Below, piece by piece: positions 17,626 to 26,519 of a stretch of DNA of 64,000 bases; position 1 is the stretch's first letter; every line of letters starts with the position of its first letter. Location: assembly GCF_002102345.1 (NCBI RefSeq), contig NZ_LQPP01000005.1, positions 1 to 64,000 on the forward strand. Reading direction: 5' to 3'. Below the pieces are notes generated by a model that made no database searches, had not been told where the DNA came from, and saw nothing but the letters and a program-made list of their open reading frames with translations. This DNA comes from Mycolicibacterium peregrinum (GTDB taxonomy: Bacteria > Actinomycetota > Actinomycetes > Mycobacteriales > Mycobacteriaceae). The position numbers and the translations under genes are program-made.

Positions 17626-18618
17626 GTGGATGTCGATGCGTTCGTCGTGGCCCATCGCCCCACCTGGGACCGGTTGGAGCAGTTGGTAAAACGACGCCGA
17701 CGGTTGACCGGTGCGGAGGTGGACGAGCTCGTCGACCTCTATCAGCGGGTCTCGACGCACCTGTCGATGGTGCGTTCGGCCTCGCAGGATTCCGTTCTGA
17801 TCGGTCGGTTGTCTGGGCTGGTGGCCCGGGCGCGCGCCGCGGTGACAGGTGCGCACGCGCCGCTCTGGCGCGAGTTCGTCCGGTTCTGGACCGTGTCCTT
17901 CCCCGTGGTGGCCTACCGGGCCTGGCGCTGGTGGCTGGGATCGGCGGTGGCGTTCTTCATCGTGACCGTCGCCCTGGCGCTGTGGGTGTCGGGCAACCCG
18001 GGCGTGCACGCGGCCATCGGAACCCCCAGCGAGATCGACGAATTGGTGAACCGCGACTTCGCGTCGTATTACAGCGAGCATCCCGCCGCATCGTTTGCCC
18101 TGCAGGTGTGGGTGAACAACTCCTGGGTGGCCGCCCAATGCATCGCCTTCGCGATCCTGCTCGGCCTGCCCATCCCGTACGTGCTGTTCCAGAATGCGGC
18201 CAACCTCGGCGTCATCGCCGGACTGATGTTCAGCGCAGACAAGGGAGATCTCTTCCTCGGCCTGATCACCCCGCACGGACTGCTCGAGCTGACCGCGGTG
18301 TTCCTGGCCGCCGCGGTGGGGATGCGGCTGGGCTGGACGGTGATCGCCCCCGGCGACCGGCCCCGCGCACAGGTACTGGCCGAACAGGGCCGGGCCGTTG
18401 TTGCGGCCGCGATCGGGCTGGCCGTCGTGCTGTTGATATCCGGCCTGATCGAGGCATTGGTGACCCCGTCGCCGTTGCCCACCTGGATGCGGATCGGCAT
18501 CGGAGTGGCAGCCGAACTCGCCTTCCTGGGCTACGTGTTCCATTTCGGCCGCAAGGCCGTCCGGGCGGGCGAGAGTGGAGACCTCGAGGACGCGCCCGAC
18601 GTTCTGCCCACGGGTTAG
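17626..18618 (+). CDS. Stage II sporulation protein M-like membrane protein (Rv3694c-like)
   Basis: A 330-residue protein starting at GTG 17626 (VDVDAFVVAHRPTWDRLEQL), which gives the same length as M. tuberculosis Rv3694c from memory. The SpoIIM/DUF95 domain is visible in WVNNSWVAAQCIAFAILLGLP and in five to six membrane helices; GLITPHGLLELTAVFLAAA is a conserved helix. In non-sporulating actinobacteria the role is unknown, but it always pairs with an RDD protein and a MoxR/DUF58 operon, as here. The stop overlaps the end of the convergent DUF58 gene by four bases. Confidence 0.93.
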   Translation: MDVDAFVVAHRPTWDRLEQLVKRRRRLTGAEVDELVDLYQRVSTHLSMVRSASQDSVLIGRLSGLVARARAAVTGAHAPLWREFVRFWTVSFPVVAYRAWRWWLGSAVAFFIVTVALALWVSGNPGVHAAIGTPSEIDELVNRDFASYYSEHPAASFALQVWVNNSWVAAQCIAFAILLGLPIPYVLFQNAANLGVIAGLMFSADKGDLFLGLITPHGLLELTAVFLAAAVGMRLGWTVIAPGDRPRAQVLAEQGRAVVAAAIGLAVVLLISGLIEALVTPSPLPTWMRIGIGVAAELAFLGYVFHFGRKAVRAGESGDLEDAPDVLPTG

Positions 18619-19937
18619 AGCTTGCCCGCGGCCTTCATCGCCAGATAGTGGTCGGCAAGGGCCGGTGCCAGGTCCTCGGGCCGGGCATCGACCACGTCGA
18701 CCCCGTGGCCGCGCAGGCGCGACGCGATGGCCCGGCGGTCGTTGCGGGCCCGCTCGGCGGCCGCGGCGTCATAGACCTGCGCGGCGTCGGACCGACCCGT
18801 CGCCAACTGGTCCACCCGCGGATCGGACACCGCGGCCAGCAGGACCTGATGCCGCGACGACAGTAGCGGCAGCACCGTCATCAGCCCCTCGTCGAGCGCC
18901 GAGGCGTTCAGATCGGTCAGCAGCACCACCAGGGCCCGGCCGCGCACACGCCGCGATACCGCCGAAACCATCGCCGTCGCATCGGATTCCACCAGCGCGG
19001 GCTGCAAGGGTGCCATTGCCGCGACCAGTGCGGCCAGCAGTTCGGTGCGCGAGGCGCCCCACACCCCGGCACGTGCCACCCGGTCGATGGCCAGGAAGTC
19101 GACGTGATCCCCGGCGCGGGCGGCCAGGGCCGCCAGCAGCAGCGCCGCGTCCATCGACCAGTCCAGCCGAGGCCACCCGCCCGGATCCAGCGCGGTCGGG
19201 TCCACCCCGACCCGGCCCGCGGAGGTGCGGCCGGTGTCGAGCACGATCACCACACGCCGGTCGCGCTCCGGGCGCCAGGTACGCACCACGACGTCGGCGC
19301 GCCGGGCAGTGGCGCGCCAGTCGATCGAGCGCACGTCGTCGCCGACCACATACTCACGCAGGGAGTCGAATTCGGTGCCTTGACCGCGGATCAGCACGGG
19401 GATAGCACCGTCCAACTGCCGCAGCCTGGCCAGCCGGGACGGCAGATGCTTGCGCGACAGGAACGGCGGCAGGACCCGTACCTGGCCGGGTAGCCGTTGT
19501 GAGCGTTGGCGTCCCGCGAGTCCCAGGGGCCCGATCGACCGCACCGTGACCAGCTCACAACGCTGGTCGCCGCGGCGCACCGGGTGCAATCGGGTGGACA
19601 GGGAAACCGTTTGTCCCGCAACGATATTCATCTGGTGGGCGCGCGGTTGTGCCGACGCGCTGGGGGGCCAGGCATCGCGGACGGCGCCGCGGACCGTCCG
19701 CCGTCCGGTGTTGTGCACGGTGAGCCCGGCTTCGACGCTCTGGCCCAACCGTGCGGTGGACTCGCCGCTGCGGGTGACCTGCAGGCCGCCGATGCGACCG
19801 GCCAGCGCGACATCTGCGACCACCGCTGCCGCCAGCAACGCCGCCAGCGCAGCGAAAGCCGTTGCCGGCCAAGGGGCCAACGCGATCGGCAACACACAGA
19901 CCAGTGCCACCAGACCGGCGCGGCCGGTGAGAACCAT
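18615..19937 (-). CDS. DUF58 protein (vWA-like, Rv3693-like)
   Basis: A 440-residue protein. Two membrane helices lie at the N-terminus (TGRAGLVALVCVLPIALAPW, then AFAALAALLAAAVVADVALA), then a beta-rich segment, then the DUF58 signature YVVGDDVRSIDWRATAR with VRTWRPERDRRVVIVLDTG, a degenerate MIDAS-type vWA domain. DUF58 proteins work with MoxR ATPases in assembling metalloenzymes or envelope complexes. The gene touches moxR by one base (19937) and shares its operon. Confidence 0.93.
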   Translation of the reverse strand: MVLTGRAGLVALVCVLPIALAPWPATAFAALAALLAAAVVADVALAGRIGGLQVTRSGESTARLGQSVEAGLTVHNTGRRTVRGAVRDAWPPSASAQPRAHQMNIVAGQTVSLSTRLHPVRRGDQRCELVTVRSIGPLGLAGRQRSQRLPGQVRVLPPFLSRKHLPSRLARLRQLDGAIPVLIRGQGTEFDSLREYVVGDDVRSIDWRATARRADVVVRTWRPERDRRVVIVLDTGRTSAGRVGVDPTALDPGGWPRLDWSMDAALLLAALAARAGDHVDFLAIDRVARAGVWGASRTELLAALVAAMAPLQPALVESDATAMVSAVSRRVRGRALVVLLTDLNASALDEGLMTVLPLLSSRHQVLLAAVSDPRVDQLATGRSDAAQVYDAAAAERARNDRRAIASRLRGHGVDVVDARPEDLAPALADHYLAMKAAGKL

Positions 19938-20911
19938 CAGCGCGGCACCGGGACGGCGGCCAGGATGCCTTCCAGTACTCCGTCAGAGGTGGCGCCCTCC
20001 AACTCGGCCTCGGGGCGCAGTGCCACCCGATGGCGAAGTGTCGAACGGGCCATCGCCTTGACGTCGTCGGGGGTCACGTAGTTGCGGCCGGACAGCCACG
20101 CCCAGGATCGCGACGTGGCCAGCAGTGCCGTGGCACCGCGCGGTGACACGCCGAGCTGCAGGGACGGGGAATGCCGGGTTGCCCCGACGATGTCGACGAT
20201 GTAGCCGAGCACCTCGTCGCCGGCCAGGACCCGACGCACCGCATCGCGCCCGGCGGCAAGCTCGGCCGCGCCGGCCACGGGCTGCACGGCTGACAGGTCA
20301 CGCGGGTCGAAGCCGTGTGCATGCCGGCTCAGGATCGCGATCTCCTGATCCCGCGGCGGCAGCGGCACGGTGAGCTTGAGCAGGAAGCGGTCCAACTGAG
20401 CCTCGGGCAGCTGATACGTGCCCTCGTACTCGATCGGGTTCTGGGTGGCTGCCACGATGAACGGGTCGGGCAGCGGTCGAGGCATGCCGTCGACGCTGAC
20501 CTGACGCTCCTCCATGGCCTCCAGAAGGGCCGCCTGGGTCTTCGGCGGTGTCCGGTTGATCTCGTCGGCCAGCAGCAGATTGGTGAACACCGGGCCGGCG
20601 CGGAACTCGAACTCGGCAGTGCGCGCGTCGTACACCAGCGAACCGGTGACGTCGCCGGGCATCAGGTCCGGCGTGAACTGCACCCGTTTGAACTCCAGCT
20701 GCAGGGCCGCCGCCAGGGTGCGCACCAACAGGGTCTTGGCCACCCCGGGTACGCCCTCGAGCAGTACATGTCCGCGGCACAGCAGCGCTACCACCAGTCC
20801 GCTGATCACCGCATCCTGACCGACCACCACCTTGGCGATCTCGTTGCGCAGGGCCAGCAGGGCGTCACGGGCCGAATCGGAGCCGGCATTCTCTGGGTGG
20901 GGCTGAGTCAC
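19937..20911 (-). CDS. moxR2: MoxR-family AAA+ ATPase (MoxR2-like)
   Basis: A 324-residue ATPase starting at GTG 20911 (VTQPHPENAG), chosen because it overlaps the upstream stop by four bases and gives the usual MoxR length; longer in-frame starts would overlap the upstream gene. Walker A is GVPGVAKT at 53-60 and Walker B/sensor is LLADEINRTPPKTQAALLEA. The ESPGGATALL-like C-terminal lid (VSPRGATALLATSR) is present. MoxR ATPases act as chaperones with DUF58/vWA partners, which is exactly the gene downstream. Orthologous by position to Rv3692 (moxR2). Confidence 0.95.
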   Translation of the reverse strand: MTQPHPENAGSDSARDALLALRNEIAKVVVGQDAVISGLVVALLCRGHVLLEGVPGVAKTLLVRTLAAALQLEFKRVQFTPDLMPGDVTGSLVYDARTAEFEFRAGPVFTNLLLADEINRTPPKTQAALLEAMEERQVSVDGMPRPLPDPFIVAATQNPIEYEGTYQLPEAQLDRFLLKLTVPLPPRDQEIAILSRHAHGFDPRDLSAVQPVAGAAELAAGRDAVRRVLAGDEVLGYIVDIVGATRHSPSLQLGVSPRGATALLATSRSWAWLSGRNYVTPDDVKAMARSTLRHRVALRPEAELEGATSDGVLEGILAAVPVPR

Positions 20912-22035
20912 GACTGCGCGACCTGCCTTTCGATGTCGTCGAGTTGGTGTGCGAGGTGGACGAGTTCGGCGTCGGTCGCAGGCGGTGGGCCGAACAGGAT
21001 GTGCCCGGCCGAGTTCGAGGCGGTGCCGCACCGCGCGGCGACAGCGGCGGCCACCGCCTGTGGTGCCGCCGACGAGTTCAGCCCGAGCCTGGGCAACATC
21101 CGGCCCAATGCGGCCGAGCGCAAAGCGTCGGCGGCCCGGTCTCGGGCCCGGCGAGAGCGGTACAGCCTGCCACGTCCCTCGACGGTCTCCGACGCGCGGA
21201 CCACCACGGGCAGGGCTTCGGCGACCAGCGGGCCGAGGCGCCGCGCCTGCGCCACCGCGAACAGGGCCACCACCAGGCACAGCTGAAGGACGATCCACCG
21301 GATCTGCGGCGGCATCAGATCCGACAGCGTGCCGTCACCGGTCGACTCGGCCTCGAAATGCTGTGGCGCATACCAGATCACCCGCGGTGCGGCGCCGGCC
21401 AGATTCATCGCCAGTGCCGCGTTGCCCTCCTTGAGCAGGCGCGCGTTGGTCATGAAGGAGCCGGTACCGACGACCGTGACGGTGCGTGCCCCGTCGTGGT
21501 AGCGGACCAGCGCGCCGTCGTAGCACGACGTCAGCGGCGAACTGCCGGCGGCGACGTAGGTGTCGGTGGTGCCCAGTTGGACGGCGCCGGCGCGGTTCGC
21601 CTCGGGCAGTTCACAATCCGGCTCGCGCCCGCCGAACTCCGTCGGCTTGCCGAGCCGGACCTGGGGCGCCAGCTTCTCCCTGACGAGTCCGGACGGCTCG
21701 ACCAACAGGAGGTCGCCGGGGGTGTCGGCGAGCCGGTCGACGGTCTTGTCGCTGGACAGAAACATCGTCTGCGCCACCACCAGGAGGGTGCCGGGCCGGG
21801 CGGCCCGCTGTACTTGGTCGGCATCGGTCGCGGTGATCACCTCGACACCGTGGTCCCGCAGCAGACTGACCAACGCGTGCGTTCCCTCCGGCGAGGTCGA
21901 TTCGGGGTCCAACGCGCCACCCGGGCGCGGTGCGGTCAGGTACACCGTCACGACGGAAACCGCGACGATCACGGCGAACGCCAACAGAACCCAGCGTGCC
22001 GTGCGGAAACGGTGGCGGATCGAATCGGCGCTCAT
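20908..22035 (-). CDS. DUF4350-type membrane protein (Rv3691-like)
   Basis: A 375-residue protein with an N-terminal anchor helix (WVLLAFAVIVAVSVVTVYL), a large extracytoplasmic domain typical of DUF4350 (DPESTSPEGTHALVSLLRDH, LLVVAQTMFLSSD), a second helix (IVLQLCLVVALFAVAQARRL) and a cytosolic tail ending in a helix. The family is found in MoxR-DUF58 operons and its role is unknown. It overlaps both neighbours by four bases (ATGA-type junctions), so the five-gene operon 22621-23592 to 18615 is translationally coupled. Confidence 0.88.
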   Translation of the reverse strand: MSADSIRHRFRTARWVLLAFAVIVAVSVVTVYLTAPRPGGALDPESTSPEGTHALVSLLRDHGVEVITATDADQVQRAARPGTLLVVAQTMFLSSDKTVDRLADTPGDLLLVEPSGLVREKLAPQVRLGKPTEFGGREPDCELPEANRAGAVQLGTTDTYVAAGSSPLTSCYDGALVRYHDGARTVTVVGTGSFMTNARLLKEGNAALAMNLAGAAPRVIWYAPQHFEAESTGDGTLSDLMPPQIRWIVLQLCLVVALFAVAQARRLGPLVAEALPVVVRASETVEGRGRLYRSRRARDRAADALRSAALGRMLPRLGLNSSAAPQAVAAAVAARCGTASNSAGHILFGPPPATDAELVHLAHQLDDIERQVAQS

Positions 22036-22619
22036 GGCACCCCGGCCTCGTCGAGTGCCGCGATCTCCCGGTAGGCCGCCTCGGTACCCGGTTGCTCACC
22101 GTAGGTGACGTCGTTGAAAGTGCTTGCCGCGCTGAACAGTCCGTCCGACAGGCCCGGCAGTGCCGCCGCGGCGTCGCGGGCGAGTTCGGTCGCGGTGCGG
22201 CCCGGGACCGCGTCGAGCATCCCGGTTTCCTCAAGGTGGCGGGCCAGCGCGCGGACCCGGTGACGAATCGCGGCCGACCAATCACCCTGTGCGGCATATT
22301 GTTCAGCGATCGAACGGTGCTGTGCGGCGCTGAGCTCCTGACTGCCGAACAGGGCGTGGTCACCGCTGCGGGCAGTACGCATGGTGCGCCGTGCGATCCG
22401 CACCGCCGCCACGACCGCCACCACGAGCAGGATGGCCAGCACCGAGATGGTGAACCAGCCACCGGGGATCGTCGAGCCCGCCGCGGTGATCCGGTACAGC
22501 AGATCGTTGATCCAGTCGCCGATCTGATCGGTCGGTGAAGCCCTGGGATAGATCGGTTTGGTCAGCTCGTTCTGCGCGGCGTCGTGCGCAGCGTCACGGT
22601 CGATGTCGATGCCCGTCAC
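22032..22619 (-). CDS. DUF4129-type membrane protein (Rv3690-like)
   Basis: A protein of about 195 residues starting at GTG 22619 (VTGIDIDRDAAH), which begins two bases after the upstream stop. It has one membrane helix (GGWFTISVLAILLVVAVVAA) followed by a cytosolic helical domain with IRHRVRALARHLEETGMLD and RTATELARDA, the DUF4129 signature. Members sit beside MoxR/DUF58/DUF4350 genes and, by analogy with transglutaminase fusions elsewhere, may take part in envelope processing. No catalytic residues are evident in this copy. Confidence 0.85.
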   Translation of the reverse strand: MTGIDIDRDAAHDAAQNELTKPIYPRASPTDQIGDWINDLLYRITAAGSTIPGGWFTISVLAILLVVAVVAAVRIARRTMRTARSGDHALFGSQELSAAQHRSIAEQYAAQGDWSAAIRHRVRALARHLEETGMLDAVPGRTATELARDAAAALPGLSDGLFSAASTFNDVTYGEQPGTEAAYREIAALDEAGVP

Positions 22620-22620
22620 C

Positions 22621-23592
22621 TCAGACGTACCGCGGCAGCCATAGTTGGTCGGTAGTTTCCACCGGTGCACCCGCGCCCGTCTGCAGCATCAGGTCGAACG
22701 CCTCGGCGCGGAACCGCCGGTCGGCGTAGAGCAGTACCACCACGCCCGCGCTGAACGGCGCGGTGACGATCTGCCCGATCGCTCCACCGACGGCAGTCAG
22801 GATCAGTGCGGGCACCGTGGGGCCGTCGGCGACCATCGTCATGATCTGCCCCGCCACGTTGAACGGCGCACCGACCCCCCAGGCCATCACCGCGGCCACG
22901 ATCGTGGCCAGCACCCAGATGCCGAACACACGCCAGAAGTCCTTGTTCACCAACGTGAATGACCGCTTGACCGCATCGACGATGCCAAGGTGCTCCAGCA
23001 CGATCACCGCGGGGGCGAACAACAGAATCGTCGACACATACAGCACGCCGAGCAACGTCGCCAGCACGAGCGGCATACCGATGGCGAACGCGGCCAACCC
23101 GCCGCCCAGCGCACCGGCTCCGACGATCACGACCGCGACGATCGCGACGACCACCATCAGGGCGAGGGCCTGCAACACGGTCAACCCGATCAGCGCCGGT
23201 AACCGTCCGCGCAGCCGGCGCCAGGCCTCGCCGATGGTGATGCTGCCGCCGAACACCGAGCGACCGATCACCACCGTGAGCATGCCGCTGAGCAGAAGCG
23301 AGGCCAGCGTCGTGACGACGATGCCGACGAACGCCCCGATCGCGAACACCGCGATGGTCCCGGATGAGGGGGTCTCGCCCTGCAGTGTGGGGTCGAATTC
23401 GCCGAGCGCGGACAGCGGCCCGATCTGCAGCGCGAGCGTGACGATCTGCGACGCGAGAACCACCACGGTGGCCAGACCCAGCGTCGCCTTCGGATTGGTG
23501 CGGACGTAGGCGAGGGAACCGTTGAAGATGTCGGTCAGGCTCAACGGGCGAAGCGGGATGACACTCCCCGCATATGGCCGACCGCTCGTCAT
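22621..23592 (-). CDS. Multi-helix membrane protein heading the MoxR operon (Rv3689-like)
   Basis: A 323-residue protein starting at ATG 23592 (MTSGRPYAGSVIPLRPLSLTDIFNGS). It has five to six long hydrophobic helices with repeated Ile/Val/Ala runs. The SLTDIFNGSLAYVRTNPK start is typical of the actinobacterial family related to glycerophosphodiester phosphodiesterase membrane domains. No enzyme motif is visible; it probably serves as a membrane scaffold. It is the first gene of the five-gene operon and diverges from the SIMPL-domain gene with a 39-bp gap. Confidence 0.88.
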   Translation of the reverse strand: MTSGRPYAGSVIPLRPLSLTDIFNGSLAYVRTNPKATLGLATVVVLASQIVTLALQIGPLSALGEFDPTLQGETPSSGTIAVFAIGAFVGIVVTTLASLLLSGMLTVVIGRSVFGGSITIGEAWRRLRGRLPALIGLTVLQALALMVVVAIVAVVIVGAGALGGGLAAFAIGMPLVLATLLGVLYVSTILLFAPAVIVLEHLGIVDAVKRSFTLVNKDFWRVFGIWVLATIVAAVMAWGVGAPFNVAGQIMTMVADGPTVPALILTAVGGAIGQIVTAPFSAGVVVLLYADRRFRAEAFDLMLQTGAGAPVETTDQLWLPRYV

Positions 23593-23631
23593 CCTCTCAC
23601 CGTAGTTCCCGGCAGCAACTACGGTGGACCC

Positions 23632-24306
23632 ATGCCGACCGAGATCATCGTGCGTGGGTCCTTTTCCGCGTTTCGGCCGCCGGAACGTGCGACGGTCCAT
23701 GCCACGCTCGGCTACGAGGGGCCGGCCATCGAACCGGCATACGAGCGCGTGGTCCGCGACCTGGACACGGTGAAATCCTCGATCGCCCCGCTGCACAAGC
23801 CCGACGCCGGCCCGGTCACCTGGTGGTCCACCGGCCAGGTCCGCACCTGGGCGAACCGACCCTGGAACAACGAGGGCAAGCAGCTGCCGCTCGTGCACCA
23901 CGCAAGTGTCGACATCCAGGTCAAGTTCAGCGATTTCACCGCGCTGTCGCGATGGGTCGGCGGTCATGTCACCGACACCGGCGGCTTTTCGTTGTCGCGG
24001 ATCGAATGGGCGCTGACCACCGAGCATCGCGATGAGCTGGTCGCCCAGGTCCACACCCGCGCCGTGCAGGACGCCGTCACCAAGGCCCAGCGCTACTCCG
24101 ATGCACTGGCCCTCGGTCCGGTTCGGCCGGTGGCGATCGGCGACGCCGGGATGGTGTGCCGGCCGCCAGAGGATTCGTCGTCCCCGCGGATGATGCGCGC
24201 CATGGCGACCCGCAGCGGCGGAGGAGCACCCGAAATCGAGTTCGCACCCGCCGATATTGAGGTCTCGGTCGCGGTCGACGCGAAATTCGTGGCGGGCGAC
24301 GACTGA
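23632..24306 (+). CDS. SIMPL-domain (DUF541) protein
   Basis: A 224-residue protein without a signal peptide. The SIMPL/DUF541 pattern is visible: an opening strand EIIVRGSFSAFRPPERATVHATL, a central SVDIQVKFSDFTALSRWVG, then a helix DAVTKAQRYSDALAL with the strand EIEFAPADIEVSVAVDAKF at the end. Family members are periplasmic or cytosolic stress proteins of unclear activity. It lies 19 bp upstream of the YqeY-like gene and is probably co-transcribed. Confidence 0.88.
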   Translation: MPTEIIVRGSFSAFRPPERATVHATLGYEGPAIEPAYERVVRDLDTVKSSIAPLHKPDAGPVTWWSTGQVRTWANRPWNNEGKQLPLVHHASVDIQVKFSDFTALSRWVGGHVTDTGGFSLSRIEWALTTEHRDELVAQVHTRAVQDAVTKAQRYSDALALGPVRPVAIGDAGMVCRPPEDSSSPRMMRAMATRSGGGAPEIEFAPADIEVSVAVDAKFVAGDD

Positions 24307-24325
24307 TCGCAGCTAGGTTGGCGCT

Positions 24326-24790
24326 ATGGCCGAGCTCAAGAACAAGCTGCGGGCGGACCTGACCGCCGCGATGAAGTCGCAGGACAAACTGCGCACTGCC
24401 ACTCTGCGAATGGTGCTGGCCGCCATCCAGAGCGAAGAGGTCTCCGGTAAGCAGGCAAGGGAACTGTCCGACACCGAGGTGATCGCGGTGCTGGCCCGAG
24501 AATCGAAGAAGCGCGGCGAGGCGGCCGAGGTCTACACCCAGAACGGGCGCGGCGAACTGGCGGCCAACGAGCACGCCGAGGCCAGGATCATCGACGAGTA
24601 TCTGCCCACCCCGTTGACCGACGCCGAGTTGGCCGACGTCGCCGACACCGCCATCGCACAGGTCGCCGAGCAGATCGGGGAACGGCCCGGCATGCGGCAG
24701 ATGGGCCAGGTCATGAAGGCCGCCACCGCCATTGCCGCGGGCAAGGCCGACGGTGCGCGGTTGTCGGCGGCGGTCAAGGCTCGGCTGTAG
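24326..24790 (+). CDS. GatB/YqeY domain protein (Rv3688c-like)
   Basis: A 154-residue protein that matches the stand-alone YqeY family in full length: ELKNKLRADLTAAMKSQDK and LRMVLAAIQSEEV at the N-terminus, then IDEYLPTPLTDAELADVADTA and GQVMKAATAIAAGKADGARL. YqeY resembles the tRNA-binding tail of GatB and may affect tRNA amidation, but its role is unproven. The position beside the MoxR operon is the same as M. tuberculosis Rv3688c, again on the opposite strand to that operon. Confidence 0.95.
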   Translation: MAELKNKLRADLTAAMKSQDKLRTATLRMVLAAIQSEEVSGKQARELSDTEVIAVLARESKKRGEAAEVYTQNGRGELAANEHAEARIIDEYLPTPLTDAELADVADTAIAQVAEQIGERPGMRQMGQVMKAATAIAAGKADGARLSAAVKARL

Positions 24791-24836
24791 CGCTCGGCGA
24801 TGCGTTGAAACCCACGGCGACGGGTATCTCAAGGTC

Positions 24837-24983
24837 ATGCCAACTGGTAAGGGGATCTACGACGAAGAGCACCGCAAGAACAGCGGTGAAGCGACCGACA
24901 AGCGTGATCGCGCCAAAAAAGTTCCGGAAGACACCCCGGACGTCGACACCACTGAGAGCACCGGTCAGGAACCGCCCGACTGA
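24837..24983 (+). CDS. Small hydrophilic protein, 48 aa
   Basis: A 48-residue, charged and probably disordered protein (MPTGKGIYDEEHRKNSGEAT then many Lys, Asp and Thr) starting at ATG 24837. It is short, but composition and the Pro-rich acidic end are unlike a chance frame; I recall similar tiny proteins in other mycobacteria. It follows the YqeY-like gene by 46 bp and converges on the next gene with a 3-bp gap. Function unknown. Confidence 0.6.
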   Translation: MPTGKGIYDEEHRKNSGEATDKRDRAKKVPEDTPDVDTTESTGQEPPD

Positions 24984-24986
24984 ACG

Positions 24987-25649
24987 CTACTCGGCATCGC
25001 GCCCGACGCGGCTGCCGTGGTAGGCGCCGCGCCGGATATCGGCCAGCCACGTGGGCACCAGGCGGACCCCGTCGGCCTCGTGCAGCGCGGGATCGAAGGA
25101 CACGTCACGGCCGTGGGGCAGCTTCTCGCGCAGTGACAGTCGGGCGACGGGCTCGAATTCGCCGGTGGCGGGGGACTGCTCGATGTCGAACTCGACCCCA
25201 CCGCGTTCCAATTGCTGGTGCACGCTGTCGAGCGAAAGTCCGGCCCCATCGAAGTCGGTGGTGAGGCGGGCTCGCAGCCACCACAGCGCGCCCTCGAATC
25301 GCAGTGGCATCACACTTGAGAATGTGATCCCGGCCCAGGAGTTGGCCGGCCACAAGACAAATCGATTGCCGGCCAATGTGGAGGCCAAGAGGACATCCCA
25401 CGGTGTTCCCGACAGCTGCGGTGGCATCCGCCACGCCAGGCCGGCGATGTCGGGTACGGAATCCGGTGTCCCGATCCCTTTCGACAACCGCCCGACCACA
25501 TCGCACGAGTAGAGCGGCAGGCCCCGGCCGGCGGGTGCGGTGCGCTCCAGATGGCCTCGGGCCAGCACGCCGTTCGGGTGGAACAGCCGTCGGTGCCGCA
25601 TCGCGGCACCGATCTCGACCGGCCAGGACGCGACATCGGAGATCCTCAT
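24987..25649 (-). CDS. Conserved hypothetical protein, possibly catalase-like fold
   Basis: A 220-residue soluble protein. The pattern HPNGVLARGHLERTAP followed by VGRLSKGIGTPDSVPDIAGL and AWRMPP loosely resembles the catalase-like fold (Gly-Val-Leu-Arg-Gly start, then R-[FL]-S-[NK]-G and PD-x-x-G-[LM]-A). The distal haem-ligand residues cannot be confirmed, so a related non-haem or phosphodiesterase-labelled family is just as possible. It is flanked by a thioesterase on the same strand (39-bp gap). Start at 25649 is the only good one. Confidence 0.65.
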   Translation of the reverse strand: MRISDVASWPVEIGAAMRHRRLFHPNGVLARGHLERTAPAGRGLPLYSCDVVGRLSKGIGTPDSVPDIAGLAWRMPPQLSGTPWDVLLASTLAGNRFVLWPANSWAGITFSSVMPLRFEGALWWLRARLTTDFDGAGLSLDSVHQQLERGGVEFDIEQSPATGEFEPVARLSLREKLPHGRDVSFDPALHEADGVRLVPTWLADIRRGAYHGSRVGRDAE

Positions 25650-25688
25650 GCCACCGGTTGCCCGCCGTACGGCGGTGACAAACGTCAG

Positions 25689-26483
25689 CTAGACCGGAAT
25701 CCGCCAGAGCGCTTCCTGGCTTACGCTGGCGATCAGTGTGCCGGCGGCGTCGTACAGCGAGCCGCGGGCCAGGCCACGGGAATCGTTGTGGTTCGCCGAC
25801 TGCAACTCATATCGGTGCCAGCCGCGCGGCAGGAACGGGCGATGGAACCAGATCGAGTGGTCCAGGCTGGCGGCGAAGCCGAGATCGGACCGCAGCGGGA
25901 CCGTCGGCGGGAGCGCCGAGGGGACCGGGCCGAGATCGGACATGAAGGTCAGGGTGCAGGCCCGGATCAGCGGATCGTCCTCGATCTCGACCTGGCTGCG
26001 GATCCAGAACGGCGGGAGTGCGAACTCTGAGGTGTCGCTGGGCATGGTGCGCAGGTCGAACTTGTCGCCGAAGTCCATGACGTCGTGCTTTGGGGCGGCC
26101 GCGTCGAACTCCAGGGCGGGCACCGCGTCGGGAGACCAGTCGAGACCGGGCTCGGGTTGATGGAACGACGCCAGCATCTCCAGGATCACCTTGCCGTCCT
26201 GGCTGGCGGTGACGTGCCGGGTCGCGAACGCGCGTCCGTCGCGGGTGCGGTCGACGTGGAACTCGACGTCGGCGTCGTAGCGACCGCCGCGGACGAAGTA
26301 GGCGTGCAGCGATTGCGGAAGCTGGCCGCCATCGATCGTGGCCCCCGCCACGCCCAACGATTGGGCGGCGATCAACCCGCCGAACAGCCGCTCGGTCGCC
26401 CCTCTGCGCGGTTCCCGAATGCAGAAGTCATCACCATCGCGATCGAACTGCAACAGTTCGGCGATCCAGCTCAGCGCGGCCAT
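25689..26483 (-). CDS. tesB: Acyl-CoA thioesterase II (TesB family)
   Basis: A 264-residue double-hotdog enzyme that hydrolyses acyl-CoA to free fatty acid and CoA in the cytosol. The first hotdog contains FGGLIAAQSLGVAGATI and LHAYFVRGG; the second shows LDHSIWFHRPFLPRGW and LARGSLYDAAGTLIASVSQE, the latter with the Ser/Gln of the TesB active site (Asp, Thr/Ser, Gln). Length is normal. It lies between an SRPBCC gene and the catalase-fold candidate, all on the minus strand. Confidence 0.92.
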   Translation of the reverse strand: MAALSWIAELLQFDRDGDDFCIREPRRGATERLFGGLIAAQSLGVAGATIDGGQLPQSLHAYFVRGGRYDADVEFHVDRTRDGRAFATRHVTASQDGKVILEMLASFHQPEPGLDWSPDAVPALEFDAAAPKHDVMDFGDKFDLRTMPSDTSEFALPPFWIRSQVEIEDDPLIRACTLTFMSDLGPVPSALPPTVPLRSDLGFAASLDHSIWFHRPFLPRGWHRYELQSANHNDSRGLARGSLYDAAGTLIASVSQEALWRIPV

Positions 26484-26519
26484 CGGCCGACGCTATCAAC
26501 TGCTTGGTTGGGACCTTGG

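Noticed and set aside
20315..21286. 323-codon frame opposite moxR and the DUF4350 gene
   Set aside because: The MoxR/DUF4350 operon is firmly supported; the frame crosses two genes.
19937..21298. Longer MoxR version starting at 21298
   Set aside because: The added 129 residues are low-complexity Arg/Pro/Gly overlapping the upstream gene; GTG 20911 gives the family length and a four-base overlap.
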